Below, piece after piece: positions 31,818 to 40,127 of a stretch of 64,000 nt of DNA. Position 1 is the first letter of the stretch. Each line of letters starts with the position of its first letter. Position numbers and translations under genes: made by a program. The DNA comes from Hydrogenophaga borbori (GTDB taxonomy: Bacteria > Pseudomonadota > Gammaproteobacteria > Burkholderiales > Burkholderiaceae_C): the NCBI RefSeq assembly GCF_003417535.1, contig NZ_QVLS01000008.1:124001-188000 (forward strand), read 5' to 3'. Under the pieces are notes generated by a model. That model saw only the letters and a list, made by a program, of their open reading frames with translations. It made no database searches and was not told where the DNA came from.

Positions 31818-32990
31818 TCACAGGCCCATGAGCTGGGCGATGATGTTGCGCTGGATCTCATTGGCACCGCCGCCCACGGGGCCGATGCGCGAGTCGCGGA
31901 AGAAGCGCTGCATGTCGTGTTCCATCATGTAGCCCGCGCCGCCCATGATCTGCATGCCGAGGTTGGCGCAGTCGAAGTCGTTGTCGGTGGACACCACCTT
32001 GGCCATCGCGGTCTCGATGCGCGGCTCGACACCGGCGTCCAGCATCTCGGCCACGCGGAAGGTGAGCAGGCGCGTGGTCTCGGCCTTGATGCGCATGTCG
32101 GCGAACTTGTGCGCCACGGCCTGGAAGCGGGTGATGGGCTGGCCGAACTGCACGCGCTGCGTGGCGTAGTCCTTGGCGTAGTCGACCACGTGCTGCGTGT
32201 TGCCAGCGCCCGCGGCGGCCAGGCACAGCCGCTCCATGTTCAGGCACTTCATCAGGCCGCGCCAGCCCTTGTTCTCGGGGCCGATGAGGTTCTCGGCCGG
32301 CACCTCCACGTTGTCGAAGAAGACCTCGTTGGCGCGGGTGCTGCGCCGACCCAGGGTGTCGAGCATGCGCACCGTGACGCCGGGTGCGTCGGTGGGGATC
32401 AGCAGCATGCTGATGCCCTTGTGTCCGGCGTAGGCCGGGTCGCCGGCCGGCCCGGTGCGCACCGCCGTGACCAGGTACTGCGACACGTGCGCGCAGGTGA
32501 TGTAGAGCTTCTGGCCATTGACCACGAAGCGGTCGCCACGGCGTTCGGCCTTGGTGGTGATGGCCGCCGCGTCGGAACCCGCGCCGGGCTCGGTCAGCGC
32601 GATCGCCATGCGGATGCTGCCGTCCATGATCCCCGGCAGGTAGCTGCTCTTGAGGTGTTCGCTGCCGTGCAGGGCGATGTGCTGGCCCGCGTAGATGGCG
32701 GTGGTGAGGTAGGCCGTGGCCACGCTGGCGTAGTGGTAGGCCATGGCCTCCACCAGCACGGCGAGGTCCTTGTGCGAACCGCCCGAGCCGCCGTCGGCCT
32801 CGCTGAAGGGCAGGCTCATCCAGCCGGCGTCGGCCAGGGCCTGGTAGGCATCCAGCGGGAACTCACCCGCGCGATCGAGTTCGCGGATCTTTTCCGCGGG
32901 CAGCTTGGACTCCAGCAGGTCCAGCACCGAGTCGCGGATCATGTTTTGCTGCTCGGTGAAGCCGAAGGTGTTCCAGTCTTGTCGTGCCAT
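31818..32990 (-). CDS. Acyl-CoA dehydrogenase
   Basis: A 390-residue flavin enzyme that introduces a 2,3-double bond into an acyl-CoA. The ALTEPGAGSDAAAI signature, the YITCAHVSQYLV substrate loop, the RVQFGQPITRFQAVAHKFADM helix and the terminal MQIMGGAGYMMEHDMQRFFRDSR block are all present. The general base is probably in the usual GGGANEIQRN region, but chain specificity cannot be read. Start MARQDWNTFGF at 32,990; the frame upstream is antisense read-through. Sixth gene of the operon. Confidence 0.94.
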   Translation of the reverse strand: MARQDWNTFGFTEQQNMIRDSVLDLLESKLPAEKIRELDRAGEFPLDAYQALADAGWMSLPFSEADGGSGGSHKDLAVLVEAMAYHYASVATAYLTTAIYAGQHIALHGSEHLKSSYLPGIMDGSIRMAIALTEPGAGSDAAAITTKAERRGDRFVVNGQKLYITCAHVSQYLVTAVRTGPAGDPAYAGHKGISMLLIPTDAPGVTVRMLDTLGRRSTRANEVFFDNVEVPAENLIGPENKGWRGLMKCLNMERLCLAAAGAGNTQHVVDYAKDYATQRVQFGQPITRFQAVAHKFADMRIKAETTRLLTFRVAEMLDAGVEPRIETAMAKVVSTDNDFDCANLGMQIMGGAGYMMEHDMQRFFRDSRIGPVGGGANEIQRNIIAQLMGL

Positions 32991-33016
32991 GGCGAAGGTC
33001 TCCAGGAATTGGGGGA

Positions 33017-33463
33017 TCAGGCGCGCGTGCGCACCAGGGTGGCGAAGAGGCCGGACTGAACCACCTCGTCGCGCTGGTTGAGGATTTCCATGTGGCGGCG
33101 CACCACGCCGGCCTTGCCGCTGGAGGCCAGTCGTTTGTCGGCCACACGCCAGCGCAGGCGGATGCGGTCGCCAAAGAACACCGGGGCCAGGAACTTCCAT
33201 TCCTCCATGCCCAGGAAGGCCAGGGCCGTGCCCTGCATCTGGCCGGCCTGGGCCGACAGGCCGGTGGCCGCCGACAGCACCAGCAGGCCGTGCGCCACGC
33301 GCTGCCCCATGGGCGTGCGGGCGGCGTACTCGGCATCGGTGTGCAGGGGGTTGTTGTCTTCCGACAGCTCGGCGAAGGCCATCACGTCGGCCTCGCTGAT
33401 GGTGCGTTCGGGTGTCAGAACGGGCTCGCCCTGCGGGTCGAAGTCTTCGAAGAACCATCCCAT
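33017..33463 (-). CDS. MaoC-type (R)-hydratase
   Basis: A 148-residue hot-dog-fold hydratase of the MaoC family, expected to add water across a trans-2-enoyl-CoA. The catalytic D-x4-H motif reads D-NNPLH within LSEDNNPLHTDAEYAARTPMG, followed by VAHGLLVLS. GGAGACAGACC precedes the ATG. It sits between the acyl-CoA synthetase (20 bp) and the dehydrogenase (26 bp), consistent with a beta-oxidation-like sequence. Confidence 0.9.
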   Translation of the reverse strand: MGWFFEDFDPQGEPVLTPERTISEADVMAFAELSEDNNPLHTDAEYAARTPMGQRVAHGLLVLSAATGLSAQAGQMQGTALAFLGMEEWKFLAPVFFGDRIRLRWRVADKRLASSGKAGVVRRHMEILNQRDEVVQSGLFATLVRTRA

Positions 33464-33483
33464 GGTCTGTCTCCTTGTCGTCG

Positions 33484-35649
33484 TCACTGGGCGGCGGGCG
33501 CTTCGGCCGGGCGGCGCACGATGAGCGCGTCCACGGCCACGAAGCGATCGCCACGGGCCATCACCGGGTTGAGGTCGATTTCCTCGACCTCGTCGCCGAG
33601 GTCCAGGCACAGGCGCGAGAAGCACGCCACCAGATCGGCCAGTGCGTCCAGGTCCACGCCGGGTTTGTTGCGGTAGCCCTTGAGCAGCGGGTAGACCTTG
33701 AGCCGTTGAAGCATGGAGGCGGCCTGCGCCGGGCTCAGCGGCGCCAGCTCGGTCGCGACGTCGCCGAACAGTTCGATCAGCACGCCGCCCAGGCCCACCA
33801 TCACCAGCGGGCCGAACACCGGGTCGCGCTTCATGCCGAGCACGAGTTCGAAGTCGCCGCGCTCCATGGGCTGCAGCAGAAAGCGGCCGGGCGCCGCGCC
33901 GGGCGAGCGCTCGCGCAGCGAGGCCAGCATCTGCGCGGCAGCCTGCGCCACCGCCTCGGCGCTGTCCAGGCCCACGCGCACCAGGCCCAGCTCGGTCTTG
34001 TGCGCGATGCCGGGCGCGTCGTACTTCAGCACCAGCGGCAGCGGCATCTCGCGCGCCAGGGCCTCGGCCTCTTGCGCGTCGGCCGCCGCGCGCTCGGCCA
34101 CCACGGGCAGCCCATAGAGCGCGACCACCTGCTTCGCCGCCTGCTCGGTGACCACCATCGGTTGCTGGCGCAGCAGGCTCAGCGCCTGTTCGCGCACGGG
34201 TTCGTGTGCCGTGGCTGCGGTGCGCGTGGGCGATGCCGAGGCGGCGTGCCAGCGGTGCCAGTCCTGCCAGGCAGCCAGCGCGCGGAAGCAGCGCTCGGTG
34301 TCGCGGAAGAAGCCGATGTGTTCGTCGCCCTGGTAGGTGGCGGCGCCCGGGCCTTCCAGCCAGTCGGGCAGCCAGACGATGCACACGGGCTTGCCGGCCT
34401 CGCGCGCCAGCGCCGACACCACCGGGCTGCGCTGATCGGCCATGCGCTGGCCGGCCGTGACCTGCGGCAGCACCAGGGCGCCGTAGTGGTCGTCGTGCAG
34501 CATGGCGCGCGCGCAGGCCTCGAAGGCCTCGGGGTTGTTGAGCACCTGGCCGGTGATGTCGCAAGGGTTGTGCGCGGAGCCGAACTCCGGCACGGTGGCA
34601 TCCAGCACGGCCTGCGCCTCGGCGTGCGGCTGCGGCAGCGTCAGGCCATGGTTGGCGCTGGCGTCGGCGCACATGATGGCCGCGCCGCCCGAGGTGGCCA
34701 TCACGGCCACGCCGCTGGCCCGTGGCGCTGGCGCCTTGGCCAGGAAGTCCGCCATTTCCGTGAGTTCGGCGAGCGAGTGCGCGCGCACGAAGCCGCCACG
34801 GCGCATCGCGGCCTCGAAGGCCTGAGCCGAGCCCGCCAGGCTGCCGGTGTGCGACTGCGCGGCGGCGGCCGCCGCCTCGCCCACGGCGGTCTTGTAGACG
34901 ACCACCGGCTTGGCGGCTTCACGCGCTGCTTCGGCCAGGGCCTGCAGCCGATCGGCATCGCCCGCGGCCTCGAACACGCAGGCCACGCTGCGGCAGTCGG
35001 GGTCCTGCACCAGGTAGTGGGCGAGGTCCAGCGCATCGACGTCGCAGGAGTTGCCCGCCGTCAGCAGGTGGGAATAGGCCATGCCGTGCTGGGCGCCTTG
35101 CTGCAGGGCGTAGCCCAGCGCGCCCGACTGGCTGACCAGGCCCACGCGGCCCCGGGGCCGGGGCAGTTGCGCGTAGCCCATCTGGAACAAGAGGCCCGCG
35201 CCCAGTGCGTTGTTGGCCATGCCCAGGCAGTTGGGGCCCAGGATGCGCAGACCGCTGTCGCGCGCGATCTCGCTCATGGCGCTCTGAAGCGCGATGCGCT
35301 CGGGCAGGCCGGTTTCGCTGAAGCCGGAGGCGTACACGATGGCACCGCCGGCACCGACCGCGGCCGCTTCGCGCACGGCCTCGAGCGCGGCTTGCCAGGG
35401 CACGGCGATGACCACGCAGTCGGGCACCGAGGGCAGGGCACTCAGGCTGGCGTGGCAGGGCCGGCCATCGAGTTGCTCATAGCGCGGGTTGACCAGGTGG
35501 ATCTCGCCCGCGTAGTGGGCCAGGTTTTCCAGCGTGCGGCCGGAGAAGGCGCCGGGTTTGGCGCTGGCGCCCACGATGGCGATGCTGCGCGGAGCGATCA
35601 GGCGCCGCAGTTCGTGCGGCGCGTAGAGGGGCCGGGGTGCAGAGGGCAT
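33484..35649 (-). CDS. NDP-forming acyl-CoA synthetase
   Basis: A 721-residue single-chain ADP-forming acyl-CoA synthetase. The CoA-binding domain (RSIAIVGASAKPGAFSGRTLENL), the succinyl-CoA-ligase-like domains with GPNCLGMANN, the phosphohistidine in SHTGSLAGS, and a C-terminal ATP-grasp domain (PLVLKYDAPGIAHKTELG, GGVLIELFGDVATELAPLS) are in the usual order. It would activate the free acid of the pathway to its CoA thioester, or run in reverse to conserve energy. It lies 12 bp behind the DUF35 gene. Confidence 0.92.
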   Translation of the reverse strand: MPSAPRPLYAPHELRRLIAPRSIAIVGASAKPGAFSGRTLENLAHYAGEIHLVNPRYEQLDGRPCHASLSALPSVPDCVVIAVPWQAALEAVREAAAVGAGGAIVYASGFSETGLPERIALQSAMSEIARDSGLRILGPNCLGMANNALGAGLLFQMGYAQLPRPRGRVGLVSQSGALGYALQQGAQHGMAYSHLLTAGNSCDVDALDLAHYLVQDPDCRSVACVFEAAGDADRLQALAEAAREAAKPVVVYKTAVGEAAAAAAQSHTGSLAGSAQAFEAAMRRGGFVRAHSLAELTEMADFLAKAPAPRASGVAVMATSGGAAIMCADASANHGLTLPQPHAEAQAVLDATVPEFGSAHNPCDITGQVLNNPEAFEACARAMLHDDHYGALVLPQVTAGQRMADQRSPVVSALAREAGKPVCIVWLPDWLEGPGAATYQGDEHIGFFRDTERCFRALAAWQDWHRWHAASASPTRTAATAHEPVREQALSLLRQQPMVVTEQAAKQVVALYGLPVVAERAAADAQEAEALAREMPLPLVLKYDAPGIAHKTELGLVRVGLDSAEAVAQAAAQMLASLRERSPGAAPGRFLLQPMERGDFELVLGMKRDPVFGPLVMVGLGGVLIELFGDVATELAPLSPAQAASMLQRLKVYPLLKGYRNKPGVDLDALADLVACFSRLCLDLGDEVEEIDLNPVMARGDRFVAVDALIVRRPAEAPAAQ

Positions 35650-35661
35650 GGTGCTTGCGTG

Positions 35662-36102
35662 TCAGGGGGAGTCGGACAATCGGGCCGCGAACAGCGGGCC
35701 GTCCTCATAGGCCAGCACGACCAGTTCCACCTCGCGGTCCAGGGCCTGGGCCGTGGGGGTGTCGCCCACCAGGCGCGTGGCGATGCGCAGGCCGGCGTGC
35801 AGGTCGACGATGGCGACCTGGTAGGGCGCCTCGGCACCGAAGACCTTGGGCGCGGCGTAGATGGTGGTGGCCGAATACAGCACGCCACGCGGCGCGATGG
35901 CGCGCCACTCCACGCCACGCTGCCAGCAGTGCGGGCAGAAGGGCTTGGGCGGGAAGGCCAGGCGCTCGCAGTGCGGGCAGTGCGTGGCGAGGAACTGCCC
36001 TTGGTCCAGGGCTTGCCAGAAGCGCTGGGTGAAGGCCGACTGCGCGGGGGGGAAGGGGCGCGAGCCGGTCATGGGCAGGCGCGGCATGGGATTCGTATTC
36101 AT
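35662..36102 (-). CDS. DUF35 zinc-ribbon/OB-fold acyl-CoA-associated protein
   Basis: A 146-residue protein with a rubredoxin-like zinc ribbon (C42, C45, C56, C59 in CPHCERLAF...CPHC) and a C-terminal OB-fold. DUF35 proteins bind acyl-CoA and work as obligate partners of thiolase-like enzymes, for example ChsH2 with the aldolase Ltp2 in steroid side-chain breakdown. Its start overlaps the stop of the thiolase-like gene (ATGA), which strongly supports a complex of the two. Confidence 0.9.
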   Translation of the reverse strand: MNTNPMPRLPMTGSRPFPPAQSAFTQRFWQALDQGQFLATHCPHCERLAFPPKPFCPHCWQRGVEWRAIAPRGVLYSATTIYAAPKVFGAEAPYQVAIVDLHAGLRIATRLVGDTPTAQALDREVELVVLAYEDGPLFAARLSDSP

Positions 36103-37292
36103 GCTGCAGCCTCCAAAAGATGCACCAGCGCAGCGTTGTAGTTGCCGAGCTCGCAGGCCGCCATCGCGATGTGCGCATCGGCCACCTGGCGCTCACCGGC
36201 GCGGCGCGTGAGCTGCTCGAAGACCTCGATGTAGGAGTACAGCGGCGTGATGAAGGGCGGGTGGCCGCGCGCGAGCAGGCCGCCCGAGGTGCAGATGGGC
36301 AAACGCCCGCCCAGCGAGGTCTCGCCGGCCGCCGCCTGCGCGGCGCCGCGCCCGCGCGGCGTGAGGCCCAGGGCCTCGCTCACCAGCACCTCGACGATGG
36401 TGCAGGGCGCATACAGCTCGGCCACGTCCACGTCGGCGGGCTGCAGGCCCGCGGCCTGGTAGGCCTGTGCGCCCGCGCGCACCGCGGCGTTGAAGGCGAT
36501 CATGTCGGACGGCACTTCGGAGATCTGGTGCGCGCCCTCGTGGTGGAAGCCGCGCCCGATCACGCGAGCATGCGGGCGGCCCAGGGCGCGCGCCGCGTCC
36601 TCGCTGGCCAGCACGATGCAGGCCGCGCCGTCGGAGCGTGGTGGTACCTCGAACAGGCCGAAGGGCTCGACGATGGGGCGCTGCGCGAGCACTTCGTCCA
36701 AGGTCACCGGATCGCGGTACTGCGCCAGCGGGTTGAGCGCTGCGTGGCGCCGGTTCTTCACCGCCACGCTGGCGATCTCGGCGCGCGTGGCGCCGGTCTC
36801 GTGCATGTAGCGCATCGCGTCCATGGCGTACCACGAGATCGGCGTGAAGCCGAAGGGCGTGTGGAAGGCCACGTCGCCGGTGGCGCGCATCGAGCGGTTC
36901 ATGTGCTCGGCGCTGCCGATGGCCGTCTCGAAGTTCACGCCCAGCGCCAGCGCCACCTCGGCGCGCCCGCTGGCGATCATCTGCGCCGCCTGGTCGAAGG
37001 CCAGCCCGCCGGTCATGCCATTGCCCACCACCTCCATCACCACGCCGTTGCTCGGCAGGCGCAGGTAGTTGGCCATGAAGGTGCCGAAGTACAGCTGCTG
37101 GGTGTAGGGGCGCGGGTGGCAGAACACCATGGCGTCGATGGACGCCTTGTCCACGCCGGCCTGGGCGACCGCGTCCAGCACGCAGCCGGCCAGCACCTCG
37201 TGCTCCAGCACCTGCCGGTCCAGGCCGGGCGCGGTCTGCACCCGGCCGCAGGGGATGCCGGCGGCGCCGACGATGGTCACGGCTCGGTTCAT
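36099..37292 (-). CDS. Thiolase-like protein without the nucleophilic cysteine (probable Ltp2-type retro-aldolase)
   Basis: A 397-residue protein of the SCP-x/lipid-transfer thiolase superfamily. The position of the canonical acyl-binding cysteine reads N91-G-M-T-G-G, with no cysteine from residue 83 to 100. The C-terminal catalytic loop keeps LLARGHP and AACELGNYNAA. An ELYAPCT segment may hold the tyrosine used by Ltp2-type aldolases. Loss of the first cysteine together with a coupled DUF35 partner fits a CoA-dependent retro-aldolase better than a thiolase. Start at the ATG of MNRAVTIVGA, 16 bp after the Bug gene. Confidence 0.85.
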   Translation of the reverse strand: MNRAVTIVGAAGIPCGRVQTAPGLDRQVLEHEVLAGCVLDAVAQAGVDKASIDAMVFCHPRPYTQQLYFGTFMANYLRLPSNGVVMEVVGNGMTGGLAFDQAAQMIASGRAEVALALGVNFETAIGSAEHMNRSMRATGDVAFHTPFGFTPISWYAMDAMRYMHETGATRAEIASVAVKNRRHAALNPLAQYRDPVTLDEVLAQRPIVEPFGLFEVPPRSDGAACIVLASEDAARALGRPHARVIGRGFHHEGAHQISEVPSDMIAFNAAVRAGAQAYQAAGLQPADVDVAELYAPCTIVEVLVSEALGLTPRGRGAAQAAAGETSLGGRLPICTSGGLLARGHPPFITPLYSYIEVFEQLTRRAGERQVADAHIAMAACELGNYNAALVHLLEAAA

Positions 37293-37308
37293 GGGATTCG
37301 CGCGCGCC

Positions 37309-38277
37309 TCAGGGCTTCTTGGCCAGCAGGCCGGCGCGCTCGACGAAGTCGCGCTCTTGCAGGTAGGCCTCGCTGGCCCATTTCGCGTATTGCTCGGAAG
37401 ATCGGTACCAGGCGACCTGGTACAGGGTGTCCAGCAGGGCCTTGTTCTCGGGGCTTTCCATCGCCGCCTTGAAGGCGTCGTGCAGGCGCTTGACCACCGC
37501 CGGCGGCAGGTTGCGCGGGCCCACCAGGCCATAGGGCGAGGAATAGACGATGTCGTGGCCCAGCTCCTTCGCGGTGGGCACCTCGGGCAGGCGCGACAGG
37601 CGCTCGGCGTCGAAGATGTTGAGGATGCGGACCTTGCGCGCCTCGGCCTGCGCGATCACGCTGCCCACGTTGTTGAGCGTGACCATGACATGGCCGCCCA
37701 GCATGGCGGTGGTGGTTTCGCCGCCGCCTTTGAAGGGTACGTGAATGGCCTTGAAGCCGGCCTGGTGGGCCAGGGCCTCCATCAGCAGGTGCAGCGACGA
37801 GCCCGGGCCCGGCGTGCCATAGGTCAGTTGGCCGGGATTGGCCTTGGCCCAGGCGATCATGTCCTTCAGGGTCTTGAAGGGCGAGTCCTCGCGCACCGCG
37901 ACGGCGAAGGTGTAGCCGCCCAGGCCGATGATCCAGCTGAATTCCTTGAGCGGGTCCCAGTCCACGTTCTGCACATGGGGCTGGCGCAGCAGCGACACCG
38001 TGCTGGCGGCGATGGTGTAGCCGTCGGGCTTGGCCAGGCGGGCCATCTGGATCGGGCCGATGGTGCCGTTGCCGCCCGGCTTGTTCTCGATCACGACGGG
38101 CTGCCCCAGCGAGCGCGAGGCCAGTTCGGCCAGCTTGCGGTACTGCGCGTCCGTGGGACCGGTGGTGTAGGGCACGACCAGGGTGATGGGCCGAGCCGGG
38201 AAGTCCTGGGCCGCCGCGGGGCCCATGGCCGCCAGCAGCAGGGATGCGATGCAAAGCTGTCTGCGCGAGAGGGTCAT
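37309..38277 (-). CDS. Bug/TctC-type solute-binding protein
   Basis: A 322-residue periplasmic binding protein with signal peptide MTLSRRQLCIASLLLAAMGPAAAQ. Bug signatures are YTTGPTDAQYRKLAELASRSLGQPVVIENKPGGNG and LTYGTPGPGSSLHLLMEAL. It is the first gene behind the sigma-54 promoter and probably captures the pathway's carboxylate substrate. No TctA/TctB membrane subunits lie beside it, as is usual for Bug genes in Burkholderiales. Confidence 0.93.
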   Translation of the reverse strand: MTLSRRQLCIASLLLAAMGPAAAQDFPARPITLVVPYTTGPTDAQYRKLAELASRSLGQPVVIENKPGGNGTIGPIQMARLAKPDGYTIAASTVSLLRQPHVQNVDWDPLKEFSWIIGLGGYTFAVAVREDSPFKTLKDMIAWAKANPGQLTYGTPGPGSSLHLLMEALAHQAGFKAIHVPFKGGGETTTAMLGGHVMVTLNNVGSVIAQAEARKVRILNIFDAERLSRLPEVPTAKELGHDIVYSSPYGLVGPRNLPPAVVKRLHDAFKAAMESPENKALLDTLYQVAWYRSSEQYAKWASEAYLQERDFVERAGLLAKKP

Positions 38278-38346
38278 TGCGTCTCCTGTGTTTGTGGTGG
38301 GGCGGGCCGGGCCCGCTCGCCCGACGGGCGCGGGCCGGACCCTTTT

Positions 38347-38362
38347 TGCAAAGCCTGTGCCA
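38347..38362 (-). promoter_or_regulatory. Sigma-54 promoter of the acyl-CoA operon
   Basis: On the minus strand the sequence TGGCAC-AGGCT-TTGCA matches the -24/-12 consensus TGGCAC-N5-TTGCA at every fixed base, with GG and GC ten bases apart. Transcription should begin near 38,335, 58 nt before the Bug start codon. The divergent gene encodes a sigma-54 activator. Confidence 0.88.
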
Positions 38363-38395
38363 GGCCCTGGGCGCCGGGAATCGGGGGGGTTTGCC

Positions 38396-38442
38396 TAGAA
38401 TGTGTATTCATTGAAGACATTTTGGTGTCCCTTATGAAGACA
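38396..38442. promoter_or_regulatory. Two dyad sites and regulator promoter at the activator start
   Basis: A 17-bp dyad TGTATTCA-T-TGAAGACA (one mismatch between arms) lies at 38,403-38,419. A weaker copy, TGTCCCTT-A-TGAAGACA, lies exactly 23 bp further on at 38,426-38,442 and overlaps the activator's start codon. They lie 41-80 bp upstream of the -24 box of the divergent operon, a usual activator distance. A TAGAAT -10-like box at 38,396-38,401 would place the activator's own start point inside the first dyad, which suggests autorepression. Confidence 0.65.
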
Positions 38443-40107
38443 GATCAAAAAAGTGTCCCTCCTGAGAACGCTGTGAGCGAGACCGAATCCCTGGGCATCT
38501 GGTGGCGCGACGCGCGCGGCGGCCAGGAGCAGGCGCACGGCAGCGCGCGCCTGGCCGCCGTGCGGCAGCAGGTGCTGCCGGCGCTGGAGCGCTGGCTGCG
38601 GCGCGGCCTGGCCTCGGGCCTGTTCGCCGTGGAGGCCGAGCCCACGCCCCTGGTCGTCATGGCCTGGACCGTGGGCCCGGCGCAGCTGATGCTGATCCGG
38701 CCCGTGGGGGAGGACGACGACGCCCTGACGCGCTTCCTGGCCACGGTGCCCTTCGCCACCGCCGTGCTGGGCCATTTTCTGGCCAGTCCGCACGACGCCA
38801 TCTCGGTCGTCGACCGCGCCGGGCGCCTGTGCTACATCAGCCCGACCCACGAGCGCTGGCTGGGCCTGCGCCCGGGCGAGGCCCTGGGGCGGCCGGCCAA
38901 CGAGGTCATCCCGAACTCGCGCATGGCCGAGGTGGTGTCCTCCGGCATCGCCGAGATCGGCCACCCCTACTCGGCCGACGGCGTGGCCACGCGCATCGTC
39001 AGCCGCATCCCCATCCACGCGGACGGGGCGGTCGTGGGCGTGGTGGGCCGTACGCTGTTCAAGGGGCCGGAGGTGGTGCAGCGCATGTACCGCGAGGTCT
39101 CGCGCCTGCAGAGCGAGGTGGCGCGCTACCAGCGCACCCTGGGCGTGATCGCGCCCGAGCCCGAATCGCTGGCGCGCCTGGTCGGCCACAGCGCGCCCAT
39201 GCAGGCGCTGAAGAAGGAGATCCGCCTGGTCGCCGAGCTCGACGTGCCGGTGCTGATCCTGGGCGAGAGCGGCGTCGGCAAGGAGCTGGTGGCCCAGGCC
39301 CTGCACGACCTCAGCCCGCGGCGCGAGCAGCAGCTGGTCTCGCTCAACCTGGCTGCCTTGCCCGCGAGCCTGCTGGAGTCGGAGCTGTTCGGTTACGCCC
39401 CGGGCAGCTTCACCGGCGGCCACAAGCAGGGGCGCATCGGCAAGTTCGAGCTGGCCGACCGCAGCACAGTGTTCCTCGACGAGGTGGGCGACATCCCGGC
39501 CGACATCCAGGTCAAGCTGCTGCGGGTGCTGGAGGACCACCAGGTCGAGCGCCTGGGGGCACACCGCTCACGCAAGGTCGACTTCCGGCTGGTGGCCGCC
39601 ACCCACCACAAGATGGACGAACTGGTCGCGGCCGGGCGCTTCCGCCTGGACCTGTTCTACCGGCTGGCCGGCGTGACCCTGCACGTGCCCAGCCTGTCCG
39701 AGCGGCTGGAGGACATCCCCGAGCTGCTGACCCGCTTCGTGCAGCAGTTCTGCGCCCGCAACCGCTGGGAGGTGCCGGAGCTGCACGCCGAGCTCGCGCC
39801 CTTCCTGGCGCAGCAGGCCTGGCCCGGCAACGTGCGGCAGCTGCGCCAGCGCATCGAGGAGGCCCTGGTCTTCTCGGCCGGTCAGGCGCTGGAGCGGCGC
39901 CACTTCGAGCGCCACGGCGCGGGCCGCCCGGCGCGCGCCCAGGCCCCGGCCTTGGCCAGGGCGGTGCTGGCCGACAGTCAGCCGACCATGGCCCAGGTGA
40001 TGCAAAGGGCGGCGCGCCAAGCGGTCGAGGACCTGGGCGGCAACAAGCAGAAGGCGGCCAGGGCGCTGGGCATTTCCCGTTCGCACCTGTACCGCCTGCT
40101 CGGCTGA
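38434..40107 (+). CDS. PAS-domain sigma-54-dependent transcriptional activator
   Basis: A 557-residue enhancer-binding protein. After about 115 residues of unknown fold comes a PAS domain (from D121[16 protein letters not shown]), a short coiled linker, the AAA+ domain with G277-ESGVGKE and FLDEVGDIP, and a Fis-type HTH at the end ([20 protein letters not shown]). The sigma-54 contact loop GAFTGA is altered to GSFTGG (324-329). There is no receiver domain, so it probably responds to a ligand or CoA ester through the N-terminal part. It is divergent from the acyl-CoA operon and is its likely activator. Start chosen at [10 protein letters not shown]. Confidence 0.9.
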   Translation: MKTDQKSVPPENAVSETESLGIWWRDARGGQEQAHGSARLAAVRQQVLPALERWLRRGLASGLFAVEAEPTPLVVMAWTVGPAQLMLIRPVGEDDDALTRFLATVPFATAVLGHFLASPHDAISVVDRAGRLCYISPTHERWLGLRPGEALGRPANEVIPNSRMAEVVSSGIAEIGHPYSADGVATRIVSRIPIHADGAVVGVVGRTLFKGPEVVQRMYREVSRLQSEVARYQRTLGVIAPEPESLARLVGHSAPMQALKKEIRLVAELDVPVLILGESGVGKELVAQALHDLSPRREQQLVSLNLAALPASLLESELFGYAPGSFTGGHKQGRIGKFELADRSTVFLDEVGDIPADIQVKLLRVLEDHQVERLGAHRSRKVDFRLVAATHHKMDELVAAGRFRLDLFYRLAGVTLHVPSLSERLEDIPELLTRFVQQFCARNRWEVPELHAELAPFLAQQAWPGNVRQLRQRIEEALVFSAGQALERRHFERHGAGRPARAQAPALARAVLADSQPTMAQVMQRAARQAVEDLGGNKQKAARALGISRSHLYRLLG

Positions 40108-40123
40108 GGCGGCGCCTCAGCCG
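40101..40123. terminator. Bidirectional hairpin between the sigma-54 activator and norB
   Basis: A perfect 10-bp inverted repeat CGGCTGAGGC/GCCTCAGCCG with loop GGC, containing the activator's stop codon and lying 5 bp from the norB stop. Without a T tract it is a likely but unproven terminator for both convergent genes. Confidence 0.55.
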
Positions 40124-40127
40124 CCGT

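Noticed and set aside
38336-38350. Plus-strand GG...GC pair as a sigma-54 promoter for the PAS regulator
   Set aside because: The spacing between GG and GC is nine bases instead of ten and the flanking bases do not match.
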